Shown piece after piece: positions 11,802-22,361 of a stretch of 64,000 nt of DNA. The stretch is from Paraspadella gotoi. Taxonomy: Eukaryota > Chaetognatha. Under the pieces are notes generated by a model. That model was not told the DNA's origin, ran no database searches, and worked only from the letters and a program-made list of their open reading frames with translations. Location: contig JBJCIZ010000239.1 of the NCBI GenBank assembly GCA_051294375.1, positions 3,196,964-3,260,963 of the forward strand, written 5' to 3'. The position numbers and the translations under genes are program-made. Position 1 is the stretch's first letter; every line of letters starts with the position of its first letter.

Positions 11802-12605
11802 GAGAAATAGCATCCCGAGGATGAGATACTTTTAATTCCAAAATCCAATTTCTTCTTGTGACTTTTTCCAAATCAACTTCCTTCGCCCAAGGCGTCGTGG
11901 ACGACGACGACGACGACGACGACGACAACGACTGTCCGAGGCATCGATGACAAGATAATCCAGTTTCTGTCTAAAGATTCGAATCGAAGCCGGAAATTCG
12001 AATTCAAATTCGCCCGCCTTTTCTAATTGGGGGAAAATCGCTTTTTCTTTTTCGTCTTACTGTTCTGAATATTGTTATTCTGTTTATATTGTCCTTTTGT
12101 TGGGATGATAAGGATACGCATTTAACGAGTGTATTTCCATACTTTTAATATCAATTAGAATATCTCAAAAGTATACAAATGAAGAGAATTAAAAAAAAAG
12201 TACGATAGATTCTCACTTTTAGTCAAGGACTATGTTTTGCACGAACGTGTTTACCTTTTCCGACTCATGATGCCAACCTTGGCCGAGCTTTTCCGACCCA
12301 ACTCCGAAAAAAAAAAACTGTCAACGCGCCGATACAGTCGCGAAATTCTTATCCCCCCCCCTCTCTCCCCTTAACTGCAGTACGGGCTAAAGGAACTTCA
12401 TTGTATTTATTCTTTACGTTCTATCGAACAAAACCAAAAAAAAAAAAGAAGAAAAAAATATTAATTTATATATCCAGACTTTTACGCGTTTTGCTTCTCT
12501 GTCTTCGAAATCCGAAACCTTAAATCGCCGTGACGATAACTTTTTTTTTTCATCTTTGAACCGAAAAAAAAGAAGAAAAACGATAAGAGATAAACTTCGA
12601 TGTTT

Positions 12606-12608
<3 letters not shown>

Positions 12609-12650
<42 letters not shown>

Positions 12651-12666
12651 GCGTCGTCGGCGTCGA
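12609..12666. repeat. (CGT)n run
   Basis: About 14 consecutive GTC units followed by GGCGTC variants. The equivalent run in unit A is at 10819-10873. Confidence 0.95.
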
Positions 12667-12792
12667 CTCAAAAAGCATAAAGGCGGTTTTTGTGGCCGAA
12701 ACATCGTAAGTGTCACGTCGGCTTCTTTTCTTTGTTATTTTTTTTTCTCTCTCNNNNNNNNNNGTCGACGGTTGAGATCGAAATCGCGATGA

Positions 12793-12809
12793 TCGGGATT
12801 CGAACCCGA
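12793..12809 (-). other. tRNA T-arm / B-box-like motif
   Basis: Minus strand TCGGGTTCGAATCCCGA gives a perfect 5 bp T-stem and TTCGAAT loop. The tandem copy at about 11344-11360 has a degraded version. Upstream on the minus strand there is only a TGTCG/CGACA hairpin with a 14 nt loop, not an anticodon arm, so no tRNA is called. Confidence 0.45.
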
Positions 12810-12964
12810 GACCTTGGTGTCGTGCTCGGAACGAGTCGACAGAAGTGTTAGAATGAATTTAGGTTACATAAGTATACAAAATAATATGTATATATAATAC
12901 CCTAACCCTAAAAGAAAAAATTTCCTTTCATTCAACATTGTGGGTTAATGACTTCATCACTCGC

Positions 12965-13215
12965 AACCAATATAAAAATTATCCATTCATTTAACAAATA
13001 AGCTATCTTTCCCCTGACTTTGGACAGGCTTTGGCGGTTTAAGGCCTCCATCACTCTTACAAGATAATAACAGAGCAGGTCCCTGCAAGCTTTCAATCTA
13101 GACTCTCTCACAGTCTCGTTTATTCACTCCCAGAGTACCTGGCTTCCCTATCAATGAAGTAGTATAATACTTCAAAGAATGTTTCAATTATATGAAAAGA
13201 ACACTCACTTAAGTA
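12965..13215. repeat. Dispersed repeat, inverted relative to the copy at 50803-51020
   Basis: The minus strand of this segment aligns with 50803-51020: shared blocks include GGGAGTGAATAAACGAGACT, GAAAGCTTGCAGGGACCTGC and GTGATGGAGGCCTTAAACC. The homology stops at ATATTGGTTG in both copies, marking one terminus. It could be a SINE-like repeat or gene fragment; I recognise no protein. Confidence 0.75.
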
Positions 13216-13940
13216 TATTATATATATATATCAGCTTATTAGACATTATGTTTTTACGAATCCTAAAAGAATGACTAATTATCGATTTGAAATTTTATAG
13301 TATTACTATTATTAAAGTTGTATTGAGCAGGTACAATCTATACAATGGCAAAATATATCAATTTAATTTTAAAGCCGTAGAGTAATAATTTTCAGACTCA
13401 GTAATCATTATTTCAAAGACGAAACTCAACCTTAAACAAAATCGCCAATTGTGCTCGTCGTTGGTCAACCATCGAAGCCGAGAAAGGACCGCAACTGGGC
13501 GACAAATGGACCATAAACTGACAAAGGGACCGCAAATCGTCTTCATCGACTTTGGCTACGATTCTGCGGGATTGTTTACTAAGAGAGTGGAACCGTTCAA
13601 TGATCGGGGAATCAATGGAATAAGATGAAATTGGGAATTTAGATAAATCAGTAAAATTAGTTTAATATCATATAATAACTACTTTAGTTAGAACTACAAT
13701 AATCAGGAGAGAAATCATGAAAGTTTAGTACAAATTTGAATCATGACAGACAAAGTCATTGATTGTCTGACTAAACATTGATTTGACTGCTCATTCCAAA
13801 CTGTGACTCATGAAAGAATTTTCACGCCAAACCGACCCTTGGACAATGTTGACACGACGACGACGAAGATAACTGCAACAAAGGCAACACTATTGCCTTG
13901 GTTCCCTTTTGAGTCGGTGACGAGTATATAGATTGCCCAC
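13216..13940. other. Intergenic, no gene supported
   Basis: AT-rich, with one moderately GC stretch at 13440-13620 that repeats the words gggaccgcaa and ggaccataaactga. No splice-consistent open frame. Confidence 0.5.
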
Positions 13941-13942
13941 CA

Positions 13943-13945
<3 letters not shown>

Positions 13946-14018
<73 letters not shown>

Positions 14019-14146
14019 TCTCTTTTCTCTCTCTCTTTTCTCTCTCTTCTTTTCTTTCTCTCTCTCTTTTATTCTGTTTTCATAATTGGGGGAAGAGTGC
14101 AAAACCCCTTAGTTGTGAGAATCACCTTGAAACTTTGGGGGTTTAC

Positions 14147-14190
<44 letters not shown>

Positions 14191-14262
14191 TTCTCTCTCA
14201 CTCTCTCTCTCTCTCTCTCTGCTCTCTCTCTCTTCTCTCTCTTCTCTCTCTCTCACTCTCAC
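13946..14262. repeat. Two long (CT)n microsatellites
   Basis: (CT)n at 13946-14071 and 14150-14262, separated by 78 bp of unique sequence. Confidence 0.95.
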
Positions 14263-14551
14263 TCCATTTTTAAATTTAATTTCCCAATTTATCTATATAA
14301 ACACACACACACACACAAAACAAAAGATAATAAACAATGCCAGAGGCAAACAGAACTAAACGTGAAAAAATATTGTGGTTTCATCGATCGATTTGTTGCG
14401 AACAAAAAGACAACGGATGAAATAAAAAAAGAATCGGGGGGGGGGGAGAAAACAAAAGAGAGAAAAAGAAAAAGAAAAAACAAAAAGTTCCTTTTTTTTC
14501 TTTTCTTTAGGTTTTTTTTTTTTATACTTTTATTTGAAAAATCTCTTCTTT

Positions 14552-14772
14552 NNNNNNNNNNNNNNNNNNNNNNNNNNNNNNNNNNNNNNNNNNNNNNNNN
14601 NNNNNNNNNNNNNNNNNNNNNNNNNNNNNNNNNNNNNNNNNNNNNNNNNNNNNNNNNNNNNNNNNNNNNNNNNNNNNNNNNNNNNNNNNNNNNNNNNNNN
14701 NNNNNNNNNNNNNNNNNNNNNNNNNNNNNNNNNNNNNNNNNNNNNNNNNNNNNNNNNNNNNNNNNNNNNNNN
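14552..14772. other. Assembly gap (221 N)
   Basis: Follows an A/T homopolymer-rich stretch. Confidence 0.99.
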
Positions 14773-14832
14773 TAAATATGTTGAATGCAATCATTAAACT
14801 AGGACACGAGCAGCAATTTTATTTGAATTTAG

Positions 14833-14926
14833 AGAAGACAGAGACAGAGACAGAGACAGAGACAGACAGAGAAAAAGAAAGAAAGAAATAAATAAAAAAA
14901 AGAAAGAAAGAAAGAAAAAGAAAGAA

Positions 14927-14958
<32 letters not shown>

Positions 14959-15054
14959 AAAGAAAGAAGAAAGAAAAGAAGAAGAAAAAAAAAAAGAAAA
15001 GAAAGAAAAAGTCATATCCTCCCACGTCTTGGCGAATTCCATTCTCCACGTCTC

Positions 15055-15120
<66 letters not shown>

Positions 15121-15140
15121 GTCTCTTCTCTCTCTCTCTA
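14833..15140. repeat. (GACA)n, (GAAA)n and (CT)n composite
   Basis: gacaga units at 14833-14870, GAAA units to about 15008, then (CT)n at 15059-15140. Confidence 0.9.
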
Positions 15141-15284
15141 CTCTCTCCCAATAAATTACCAGATACTGTTTTAACGCATCCAGACAACACTTCCAATATC
15201 GAAGCCGAAACACGTCGCCGTCTTAACAATTTAAAATTCCCCCACGTAATTTGGGACGAACGACCCCGTCTCGTCGTTCGTCGT

Positions 15285-15285
<1 letters not shown>

Positions 15286-15318
<33 letters not shown>

Positions 15319-15423
15319 TAAAAACTTTCGCGGCGTCCCCGTGACGTCACAGGGAGGCGTGGCAGGGGGGCGGGACAGAACATCGGGCGCCGCTGGGATC
15401 AAAGGCCCCGGCGCCGACGACAC

Positions 15424-15464
<41 letters not shown>

Positions 15465-15561
15465 TATCTCCGCTTCGAAATTCATCTTCCTTCTCGTTTA
15501 TTATCTTCAAAATTTATGAAGATTCGAAGAAAAATTCGTGTTTTTCTGGTGACGAATTTGA

Positions 15562-15592
<31 letters not shown>

Positions 15593-15600
15593 GGAGAAAT
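15286..15600. repeat. (CGT)n, (GA)n and (GGA)n runs
   Basis: (CGT)n at about 15287-15319, (GA)n at 15425-15461 and (GGA)n at 15567-15597, with a GC-rich piece between the first two. No gene seen. Confidence 0.9.
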
Positions 15601-15762
15601 ATGACTTTTAATGTGAACTTCGTAATTTAATCTCAACTGGAAAAGTTTTAACAATGAGAATACAAAACGAAAATTAAGAATACGAGAGAACGTATTCGTA
15701 CATATTTGAATTTTTTTATTCGTAATTTCGAGGCAAACAGGTTTGAAAAAAAAAGATAATTT

Positions 15763-16040
15763 CCTTTCTTTTCGTTGCGTTTGGAATATAGAGAAAAGTT
15801 TAAAATTGTATTATGGACCAAATATATATTTCACAACTGTCATTAACTCTCTTTTGCGCTGATGAAGGACTGAAGGTGCGTAAATAGAACCGAAACTTGT
15901 CCGTTTATACTATTGTGGTTAAGTGTTCGTTTGGTGAACGAGTTGTATAGTTGTTGTTGTTGTTGTTGTGGTTGTTGTTTAGACCGCTAAACTATCAAAT
16001 AAACTCGCTGCTGCAATACAATTTTAAACTTTTCTCTATA
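15763..16040 (+). mobile_element. Foldback element with hammerhead-like core, copy 1
   Basis: Starts with CCTTTCTTTTCGTTGCGTTT (15763-15782). The inverted arms 15787-15812 and 16015-16040 are perfectly complementary over 26 nt. Between them lies the ribozyme-like core (15856-15905). The second element at 61288-61527 shares the 5' motif (one difference) and related arms (aaGTTTAaaATTGT against GAAGTTTAGATTGT). There is no coding capacity. By family knowledge, hammerhead motifs are found in Penelope-like element repeats and in non-autonomous retrozymes; which group this belongs to is inference. Confidence 0.6.
15856..15905 (+). ncRNA. Hammerhead-ribozyme-like core, degraded
   Basis: CTGATGA (15859-15865) is followed 26 nt later by GAAAC (15892-15896) and TTGTC, matching a type I layout with a minimal stem III (AC/GT) and cleavage after C15901. 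Stem I has only about three pairs (GCG with CGT). Stem II has just GG/CC at its base, so this copy is probably inactive or carries sequence errors. Confidence 0.4.
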
Positions 16041-16454
16041 ACAATAGTACTAAATATTGTCAATAATTAAGATAAATTTAAAAGCCAGTAACGAAGCAAA
16101 GGAATTGCTTGCCTCCCTTGGTTTGTGCTTGTAACAGCGGCCGAGCGAGGATTTCAACATTACAACCACACATAATGTCCACACATAATGTTCACACATC
16201 TTAAATCGGTTGTTTACTTTTGTAACATCCATATTTTTCTTTCTTCAAAGATAAACTTTATTTCTAGCAGAATTATTAAGAAATGAGGATGTAAAATAAG
16301 ATTTTTTTTAAAAAATTATTATTTTTCGTTCTCAAAGGAAAAAAAATTATGAATTAAAAATAAAACTAAAGCAAAACGAGAGCAAACGGGGCGGAGTCGA
16401 TTCAATGAATAATCCAAATAACATCAACTGAATAATAAACTAAATTTACCCAAA
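16041..16454. other. AT-rich intergenic DNA, no gene seen
   Basis: Unique-looking AT-rich sequence between the foldback element and the left end of the large palindrome. Confidence 0.5.
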
Positions 16455-16686
16455 CACTAAATTAATAAAATAAAACACGCCCATCTCATGGTAGAAGGAA
16501 GGCAACCCAGTCCACCCCCTCGAAATTACCCCATACAATCCCACCCCCGCGGGCTTTCACCCCTCACGCCATCACGCCAACACGCCATCACGCCAGCGCC
16601 CCCAGTGGCCCACTCCATCTCATTCTCCGGAGGCCAAAAACCATTTGACCGGTTTACGCCAAATTAGCGGCAGATCCCCACGCGCC

Positions 16687-16840
16687 TTAGAGAAAAGGGA
16701 GAGAGGAGAAGTAGAGAGAGAGAAGAGAGAGAGAGAGAGGAGAGGGAAGAGAGGAGAAGAGAGAGAGAGAGAGAGGAGAGAGGAGAGAGAGATGCTTATT
16801 TTGGGCAGACCCCACGACGTCTCAGGGGTAGGGATTCACT

Positions 16841-16886
<46 letters not shown>

Positions 16887-16925
16887 TCTCTCTCTTCTTT
16901 CTCATTCTCTCTCTCTCTCTCTCCT
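16687..16925. repeat. (GA)n then (TC)n, self-complementary pair
   Basis: (GA)n-rich 16687-16796 and (TC)n-rich 16841-16922 face each other over a 45 bp spacer and could form a hairpin. The other palindrome arm has the same pair at 30680-30935. Confidence 0.9.
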
Positions 16926-17288
16926 TTTCCCCTCCGGTTCGCGTTAAATAAATTTATGCACATTCGGTTTTTTAGCCGAGAAAAAAAATAAAAGATGCGA
17001 TGGAAGACTCGAAACTAAAAGGCTTCGCAAAGATAAACAAAACGAGAAAAATAAAAATGTTTTTAACTCGTCTTTTTATTTTTATTTTTTGCCTATTGAC
17101 GTTGAAAATATAAGCAGGAAGCCCAAATGGAATTTAGCAAAATATATATGTGCTGACCAAGAAATGAAAGAAAATGGGTCAGAGTGAGAGAGAGAGAGAG
17201 ATTCTTGATTTTGATTTGATTTATTATGCTCAAAATGTGAAAATTTAACATAAGTTAACAATGCCAATTGTTAATGAGCTGATTACAT

Positions 17289-17925
17289 TAAGGCGTAGTA
17301 AAATTTTCTAAAATTTAACCTTTAATTAAAATTCTAAAAAAGTGAGGAATGAACAACATTATACTAATGAACATTTATGTAATAAAAAATTTTATAATAA
17401 AATTTTCAATTTACGAGTATTGCCATGATTTATACTAGTACTAAACCAATAAATGTTAAAATTTTCAAAACAGTTTTTCTAAGATATTTTTGCAGATTTT
17501 GGATTCGTCATAAAAAGTTTGTGATAAAAGAATATAACTCTTTTGAAAAATTCCTTCATTAAGTGCGGTCAAAAATTAGAAAAAAGCTATATTTTAAGCT
17601 GAAAATAACTTTTTATATAATTAATATAGTTTTTTTAATTCTTAACCCAATAATTGCAAAGAAGAATTTTAAAATGATTTATAATTTTCTTTTTATCAAC
17701 TTTTGACGAGAATTCAAATCCTGGGCAATCAAAATTTAAGAAAAGCCTATTTGAAATTTTTTTGATTTTTAAGGATAGTACTATATATAAATTATAGCCT
17801 GACTGCCGAAATTAAAAAAACATAAAATTAAATTTTTTTACAAATTAGATGTTCACTGATGCGTATGTCTTCGCTTCATAATGACATTTTAGAATTTTCG
17901 TAATATTAACTTTCACTACGCCTTA
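17289..17925 (+). mobile_element. MITE-like element with TAAGGCGTAG terminal repeats, copy 1
   Basis: Begins TAAGGCGTAGTAAAA and ends TTTCACTACGCCTTA, so the termini are inverted repeats. Flanks CTGATTACAT (17279-17288) and CTGCATACAT (17926-17935) resemble a diverged target duplication. The matching place in the other palindrome arm (about 30330) lacks the element. It is AT-rich with no open frame. A copy at 61665-62274 is collinear with it. An 8 bp duplication in that copy would fit hAT-like or P-like elements, but no transposase is visible, so the superfamily is open. Confidence 0.8.
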
Positions 17926-17949
17926 CTGCATACATATATATGGATGTAC

Positions 17950-18150
17950 AGAGAGAGAGAGAGGAAAGAGAAAGAGAGAGAGAGAGGAGAGAGGGAGGAG
18001 AGACGAGAGAAAGAGAGAGAGAAAAACAAAAAGACAAGAAAAAGAAAGAAAAGAAAGAAAGAAAAAAAAAGAACAGAAAGAAGAAAGAAAGAAAGAAAGA
18101 AAGAAAAGGGGAAAAGAAAGAAAAGAAAAGAAGAAAGAAAGAAAGAAGAC
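17950..18150. repeat. (GA)n/(GAAA)n tract
   Basis: GA units to about 18025, then GAAA/AAAG units to 18149; followed by (CT)n at 18216-18296. Confidence 0.9.
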
Positions 18151-18240
18151 ACCCGTCCCTCAGAGTCGTCGTAAAGTGTTTTGCCAGCACCTCCAGGGGG
18201 CAGATACTTTTCTTCTCTCCTCTCTCTCTCTCTCTCTCCT

Positions 18241-18296
<56 letters not shown>

Positions 18297-18593
18297 AAAA
18301 TACATAATTCTGGCTCTCCGTCTCTTCCTCTCTTCGCTCTGGGTCATCTGATCCAAGAGTTGAAAAGTCAAAGAGTTGGACAAAGTTGTTTTTGCAATTG
18401 AGCATTGCAGATTGCAGAAGGCGTGAAGCATTGCAGGAGCAGGAGCAGGAGCATTGCACTCAGGCTCAATAATAGAATAAAATGAATATATCAGGGTGAA
18501 TAAACTAAATAAAATTTGAATGTAGCATTTAAATTAGACCAGTGTATAAGAATTGAGGTGTTTGTTACATAGTGCTGAGAAAGAATGGATTAA

Positions 18594-18656
18594 CGTGACG
18601 TGGCGTTGCGTAGCGTTGCGTAACGTGGCGCAACGTGGCGTAGCGTAGTGGCGAAG
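18594..18656. repeat. Short minisatellite of GCGTWGCGT-type units
   Basis: Degenerate tandem words cgtggcgttgcgtagcgttg follow each other for about 60 bp. The reverse complement is in the other arm (29598-29660). Confidence 0.7.
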
Positions 18657-18915
18657 GTCGATAGTGGGAAATCGCTCAAGTTATGCGAGACGCCGGAAAT
18701 TCTATCGAAGAAGCGGGGATTCCGGAACGACGGGGGGGATGGAGATATTTTAGAGGAGGAGGGGTAAGGAGGGGGTCGGGAGTGATAAAGGGGTGTTGAA
18801 GGTGATCAACGTTTGAGTTATGATTGACCCGGAAAATGAAGAGATGATGTGATCCACAATCAAAACAAGTATCGCATTTCTAAAATCGAGAGGAAGAGAG
18901 GCCAACCTGGATTGA

Positions 18916-18918
<3 letters not shown>

Positions 18919-18978
<60 letters not shown>
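18919..18978. repeat. (TC)n microsatellite
   Basis: About 30 uninterrupted TC units; the other palindrome arm has (GA)n at 29313-29346. Confidence 0.95.
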
Positions 18979-18982
<4 letters not shown>

Positions 18983-20265
18983 CTTCTTTTTCTTATTCAG
19001 ACGAAAACATCCGTTGACCGACCCGAATCGAATTGCGAGACAAAATATTTAAAAATCATATCTTCAGAATAAAATTCTCAGCCGTATAGTCTTAAAATAA
19101 TTTAATTTCAATTATTATCTATTAACAATAATATCGATTAACGTTAATAAAGATTACATCTTTAAATCAAATTGCGTCTCGACAGAATGGTAACAAAAAT
19201 AAATGAAAAAAAATCTAGGAAAAAAAAAAGAAAAGAAATAAAAAAAAAAAGGTTTTCATTCCGTCTGATCAAAACAGGTTAACGATGCTTCCCTTTTAAC
19301 CGTTTATCGAGTTTAAGGTTTCTTACAACGTTTCCAAATCGATTAAGTTCCCAGCTCAGATTTACCAATAAACAGTAAACGAGCAAAAATCAGTTGCTAA
19401 TGAATAAAGTCCACGAATGAGCTTACGTTCTCTTCAAAGGATCTGTCCCTCTCCATCTCGAAAAAAAAATATAAAAAAAAAGAATAAAAAAATCTGGGGA
19501 CAAACCGCTGTTCGAAAGACGAGGTCTCGAGACTTTTCGAGCCAATTAGACCCTCGAATATGACAGCCGAATATGATGACACTCCAGGGGAGGCCGCGGG
19601 GCCGGCGCGGCGCGAGGGGCCCAAGCCGTCCCGGCACGGGGGCCGAATATTAATAATCATAAGCGAAGTTGGAGGAAAAATAAAAAAAACGTTTAAACAC
19701 AAACGCGATTAGGGAGAAACAATTCGAAGGAGTATTTTTAAAAAAACATTAATTCTTTACAATGCTTCATTAGTTGTTTTTTTTTTGGGGGGGGGCTATC
19801 GAAAAAAATGTTTTTAATTGAACATTTTTTCAAAAAGAGATTTATTTACAATAATTTCTCACATCCCTACATCATTTTTCTTCATTCCACAAAACATCTC
19901 TCAGCTTTCATTCCCCCCATTCTCCATCCCCTCACTTCGACCTCCTGGATTTTCTTCATCTCTCTTTACATCTCGGCCAGACCGACAGACCGACAGACCG
20001 ACCGACCGAGCCATTAAATCTCGAGCGTAAAAAAAAATCCTAATCATTAACTTTGAATAACCTTAACAAAAAAAGAAATCAGTCACTTAAGTTTACTCAC
20101 TTTATTTTTTTAAACCGGATAATACCGAAAATCTCATTTGAATGTTCCGATGTTATGACTTTTTTGGTTGTCGCTCTAATGAAATGACAGTATAGTTTAT
20201 TTTACAAGGTTATCCCCTTTGAACTGTCAGTTTTTTGTTGCCTTCTTAGTTATAACTTCGTCGTT

Positions 20266-20446
20266 GTTGTCGTCGTCGTCGTCGTCGTCGTCGTCGTTTC
20301 TCGTCATCGTCGACTTCGTCCAGAACGACGTCATCGGCCCTCATGCGGCGCCGTCGGGATTGATGGCGATCCTGGCGGCGGAAATAATGGAGCGCCGATG
20401 GTCGGTCTTTGTCGTTGTTGTCGTCGTCGTCGTCGTCGTCGGCGTG
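20266..20446. repeat. (CGT)n runs flanking a GC-rich block
   Basis: (CGT)n at 20266-20297 and at 20412-20443. Between them is a GC-rich block with gacgtcat, a CRE-like word, and gatggcgatcctggcggcgg. The block could be regulatory, but that is speculative. Confidence 0.6.
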
Positions 20447-20974
20447 GAGCGAGGTAAGGCAGAAAAGGGTAAGGGAGCTTCGCCGGTTTTCGAGGTATTG
20501 GGGTCAGTAGAACGGGTACCGGGGTTCCAGGGGCGACGGCGGCGGAAGAGGAATTGCAGGGGACCGTGGAGGGGGGGGCGGGGGGGATGGTAAGTTTAAG
20601 AGAAAAGGTAAGGTTTGATTTGAAACGAGTTTGGTAAGGATCTCGTGCCGTTTTAGGATTGCGGTGTTGGTTTCGGACTAATATGATAATCAGAATATAT
20701 TTTACTATATCTTGGTATTCTAGCGTGGTACTTTATGCTATCTTACTATTTTATTAATATCATTCGTTGTTTATTTCCGAACTCGACTAATGGAACATAA
20801 TTTGTTTATTTTTTCAAGTATTCGACGATATCTTTACAAAACTTAACTTACCAACTTACAACAAACTTACCGACTTCCTTCGTGATCCGCAAAGGAAGCT
20901 AAAAACAAACCTCCACGCCGCAAAATGACGCCGGTTTACCGGCGCCTGTCTCAAGAATCGGCACCACGATGGAA

Positions 20975-21043
<69 letters not shown>

Positions 21044-21325
21044 CACATATCGCCCGGTCCACCGGCGCTGACCGCGTTAACGGCGTCTTTTACGATCTCC
21101 GTTCCCCGCTGGTCACCGGCGTCGTTACGAGAACGACGACGCCGACGACGACGACGACGACGACGCCGATCGTAACGATCTCAAAGCGAGAGTCCGAGTC
21201 TGCGCTTAATGTCCTTTCGCTTTTGACGTCGTTTCCGTCGACTCCACGCGGTCGCGGAGAGGATCGTGAGTTACAATCCGGCGCCGATTCCCATTGGAGC
21301 CGGCGGCTGGGGGGAGGGGGGCGTT

Positions 21326-21397
21326 TGGCGGGCGACTGGCGGGCGACTGGCGGGCGACTGGCGGGCGACTGGCGGGCGACTGGCGGGCGACTGGCGG
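21326..21397. repeat. 11 bp minisatellite (GGCGGGCGACT)n
   Basis: About six exact copies of GGCGGGCGACT in tandem. The other arm has the reverse complement, shorter and less regular (21975-22055). Confidence 0.95.
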
Positions 21398-21480
21398 CGC
21401 TAAGGTGACTCGCGTCCATTAGACTCGGCGATTCTGTCGTCGAAGCGAAATTTGCTGAGTCGAGGTCGATGATGATTTCG

Positions 21481-21874
21481 AAGTCGTCGTCTTCGTCGTC
21501 GTCGTCGTCGTCGTCGTGTAAAGGCCGAAGGGGAACTGAATGAGGGCAAGACGATGACACGACAATCAAGACGACCGACGACGACGACGGACAAGACCGA
21601 CAGGATGCAATGAGGACGACAACGACAACAACAACGAAGACGACTACGACGACGACCAATGACGACGACGAAGACGGACGACGACGACGACGACGAACGA
21701 CGAAGACGGACGACGAAGACGAAGACGCGACGAAGACGACGACGACGACGACGATAACGAAGACGACGACGAAGAACGACGACGAAGACTGGACGACGAG
21801 ACGAAGACGACGACGACGCGAAGACGACCGACGACCGACGACGACGACGAGCAGAAGACGACGACCTTGCGAAA
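21481..21874. repeat. Palindrome spacer made of (CGA)n-type repeats
   Basis: The centre between the arms holds gtcgtc runs (21485-21518), then degenerate gacgacgac/aagacgac units to about 21855. The DTTTT/RRR-type open frames here are artefacts of the repeat. Confidence 0.8.
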
Positions 21875-22327
21875 GTCATCATCGACCTCGACTCAGCGAG
21901 ATTTCGCTTTCGACGCACAAATTCGCGAGTCTAATGGACGCGAGTCACCTTAGCGCCGCCCAGATGCGCCGCGCAGTCGCCGCCAGTCGCCCGCCTAGTC
22001 GCCCGCCAGGTCGCCGCCAGGTCGCCCGCCAGTCGCCCGCCAAACGCCCCCCCCAGCGCGGCTCGCAATGGGAATCGGCCGTCCGGATTGTAACTCACGA
22101 TCCTCTCCGCGACCGCGTGGAGTCGACGGAACGACGTCAAAAGCGAAAGGACATAAGCGCAGACTCGCGACTCTGCTTTGAGATCGTTACGATCGGCCGT
22201 CGTCGTCGTCGTCGTCGTCGCGTCGTCGTTTCGTAACGAAGCGCCCTGGGACCAGCGGGGGAACGAGAATCTAAGAAGAGCCGTTAACGCGTCAGCGCCG
22301 GGGACGGCCACCCCCACAGGGCGATAG

Positions 22328-22361
<34 letters not shown>

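Larger units (their letters stand above)
9748..13018. repeat. 1.8 kb direct tandem duplication
   Basis: Unit A is 9748-11565 and unit B 11566-13018. Both run in the same order from ccccccc-ttatcccgc through (CGT)n, (GA)n, (CGA)n, a T-arm-like motif and an AT-rich end. They differ mainly by single-base indels, and unit B has a 10 N gap (12754-12763) where unit A has about 500 bp including the long (TC)n run. The pattern suggests an assembly artefact of the same kind as at 3146-4262, though a real recent duplication is possible. Confidence 0.85.
16455..21480 (+). repeat. Left arm of 14.7 kb palindrome
   Basis: The reverse complement of this arm matches 28208-31188 and then 21875-23349 in order. 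Checked anchor blocks include 16457-16660 with 30965-31185, 17090-17240 with 30375-30510, 18540-18880 with 29370-29700, 19900-20060 with 28215-28370, 20100-20240 with 23200-23340 and 21060-21470 with 21880-22320. It contains microsatellites, a GC-rich block (about 19575-19645) and a 637 bp inserted element absent from the other arm. Confidence 0.85.

Noticed and set aside
12760-12850. tRNA gene on the minus strand
   Set aside because: Only the T-arm is convincing; no acceptor complement, D arm or normal anticodon loop.
20219-20593. Frame starting with a signal-peptide-like stretch
   Set aside because: It begins with TTG and continues through (CGT)n; the sister palindrome arm does not keep it open.
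21326-21397. CRISPR-like direct repeats
   Set aside because: Head-to-tail 11 bp units without spacers, in a eukaryotic context: a minisatellite.
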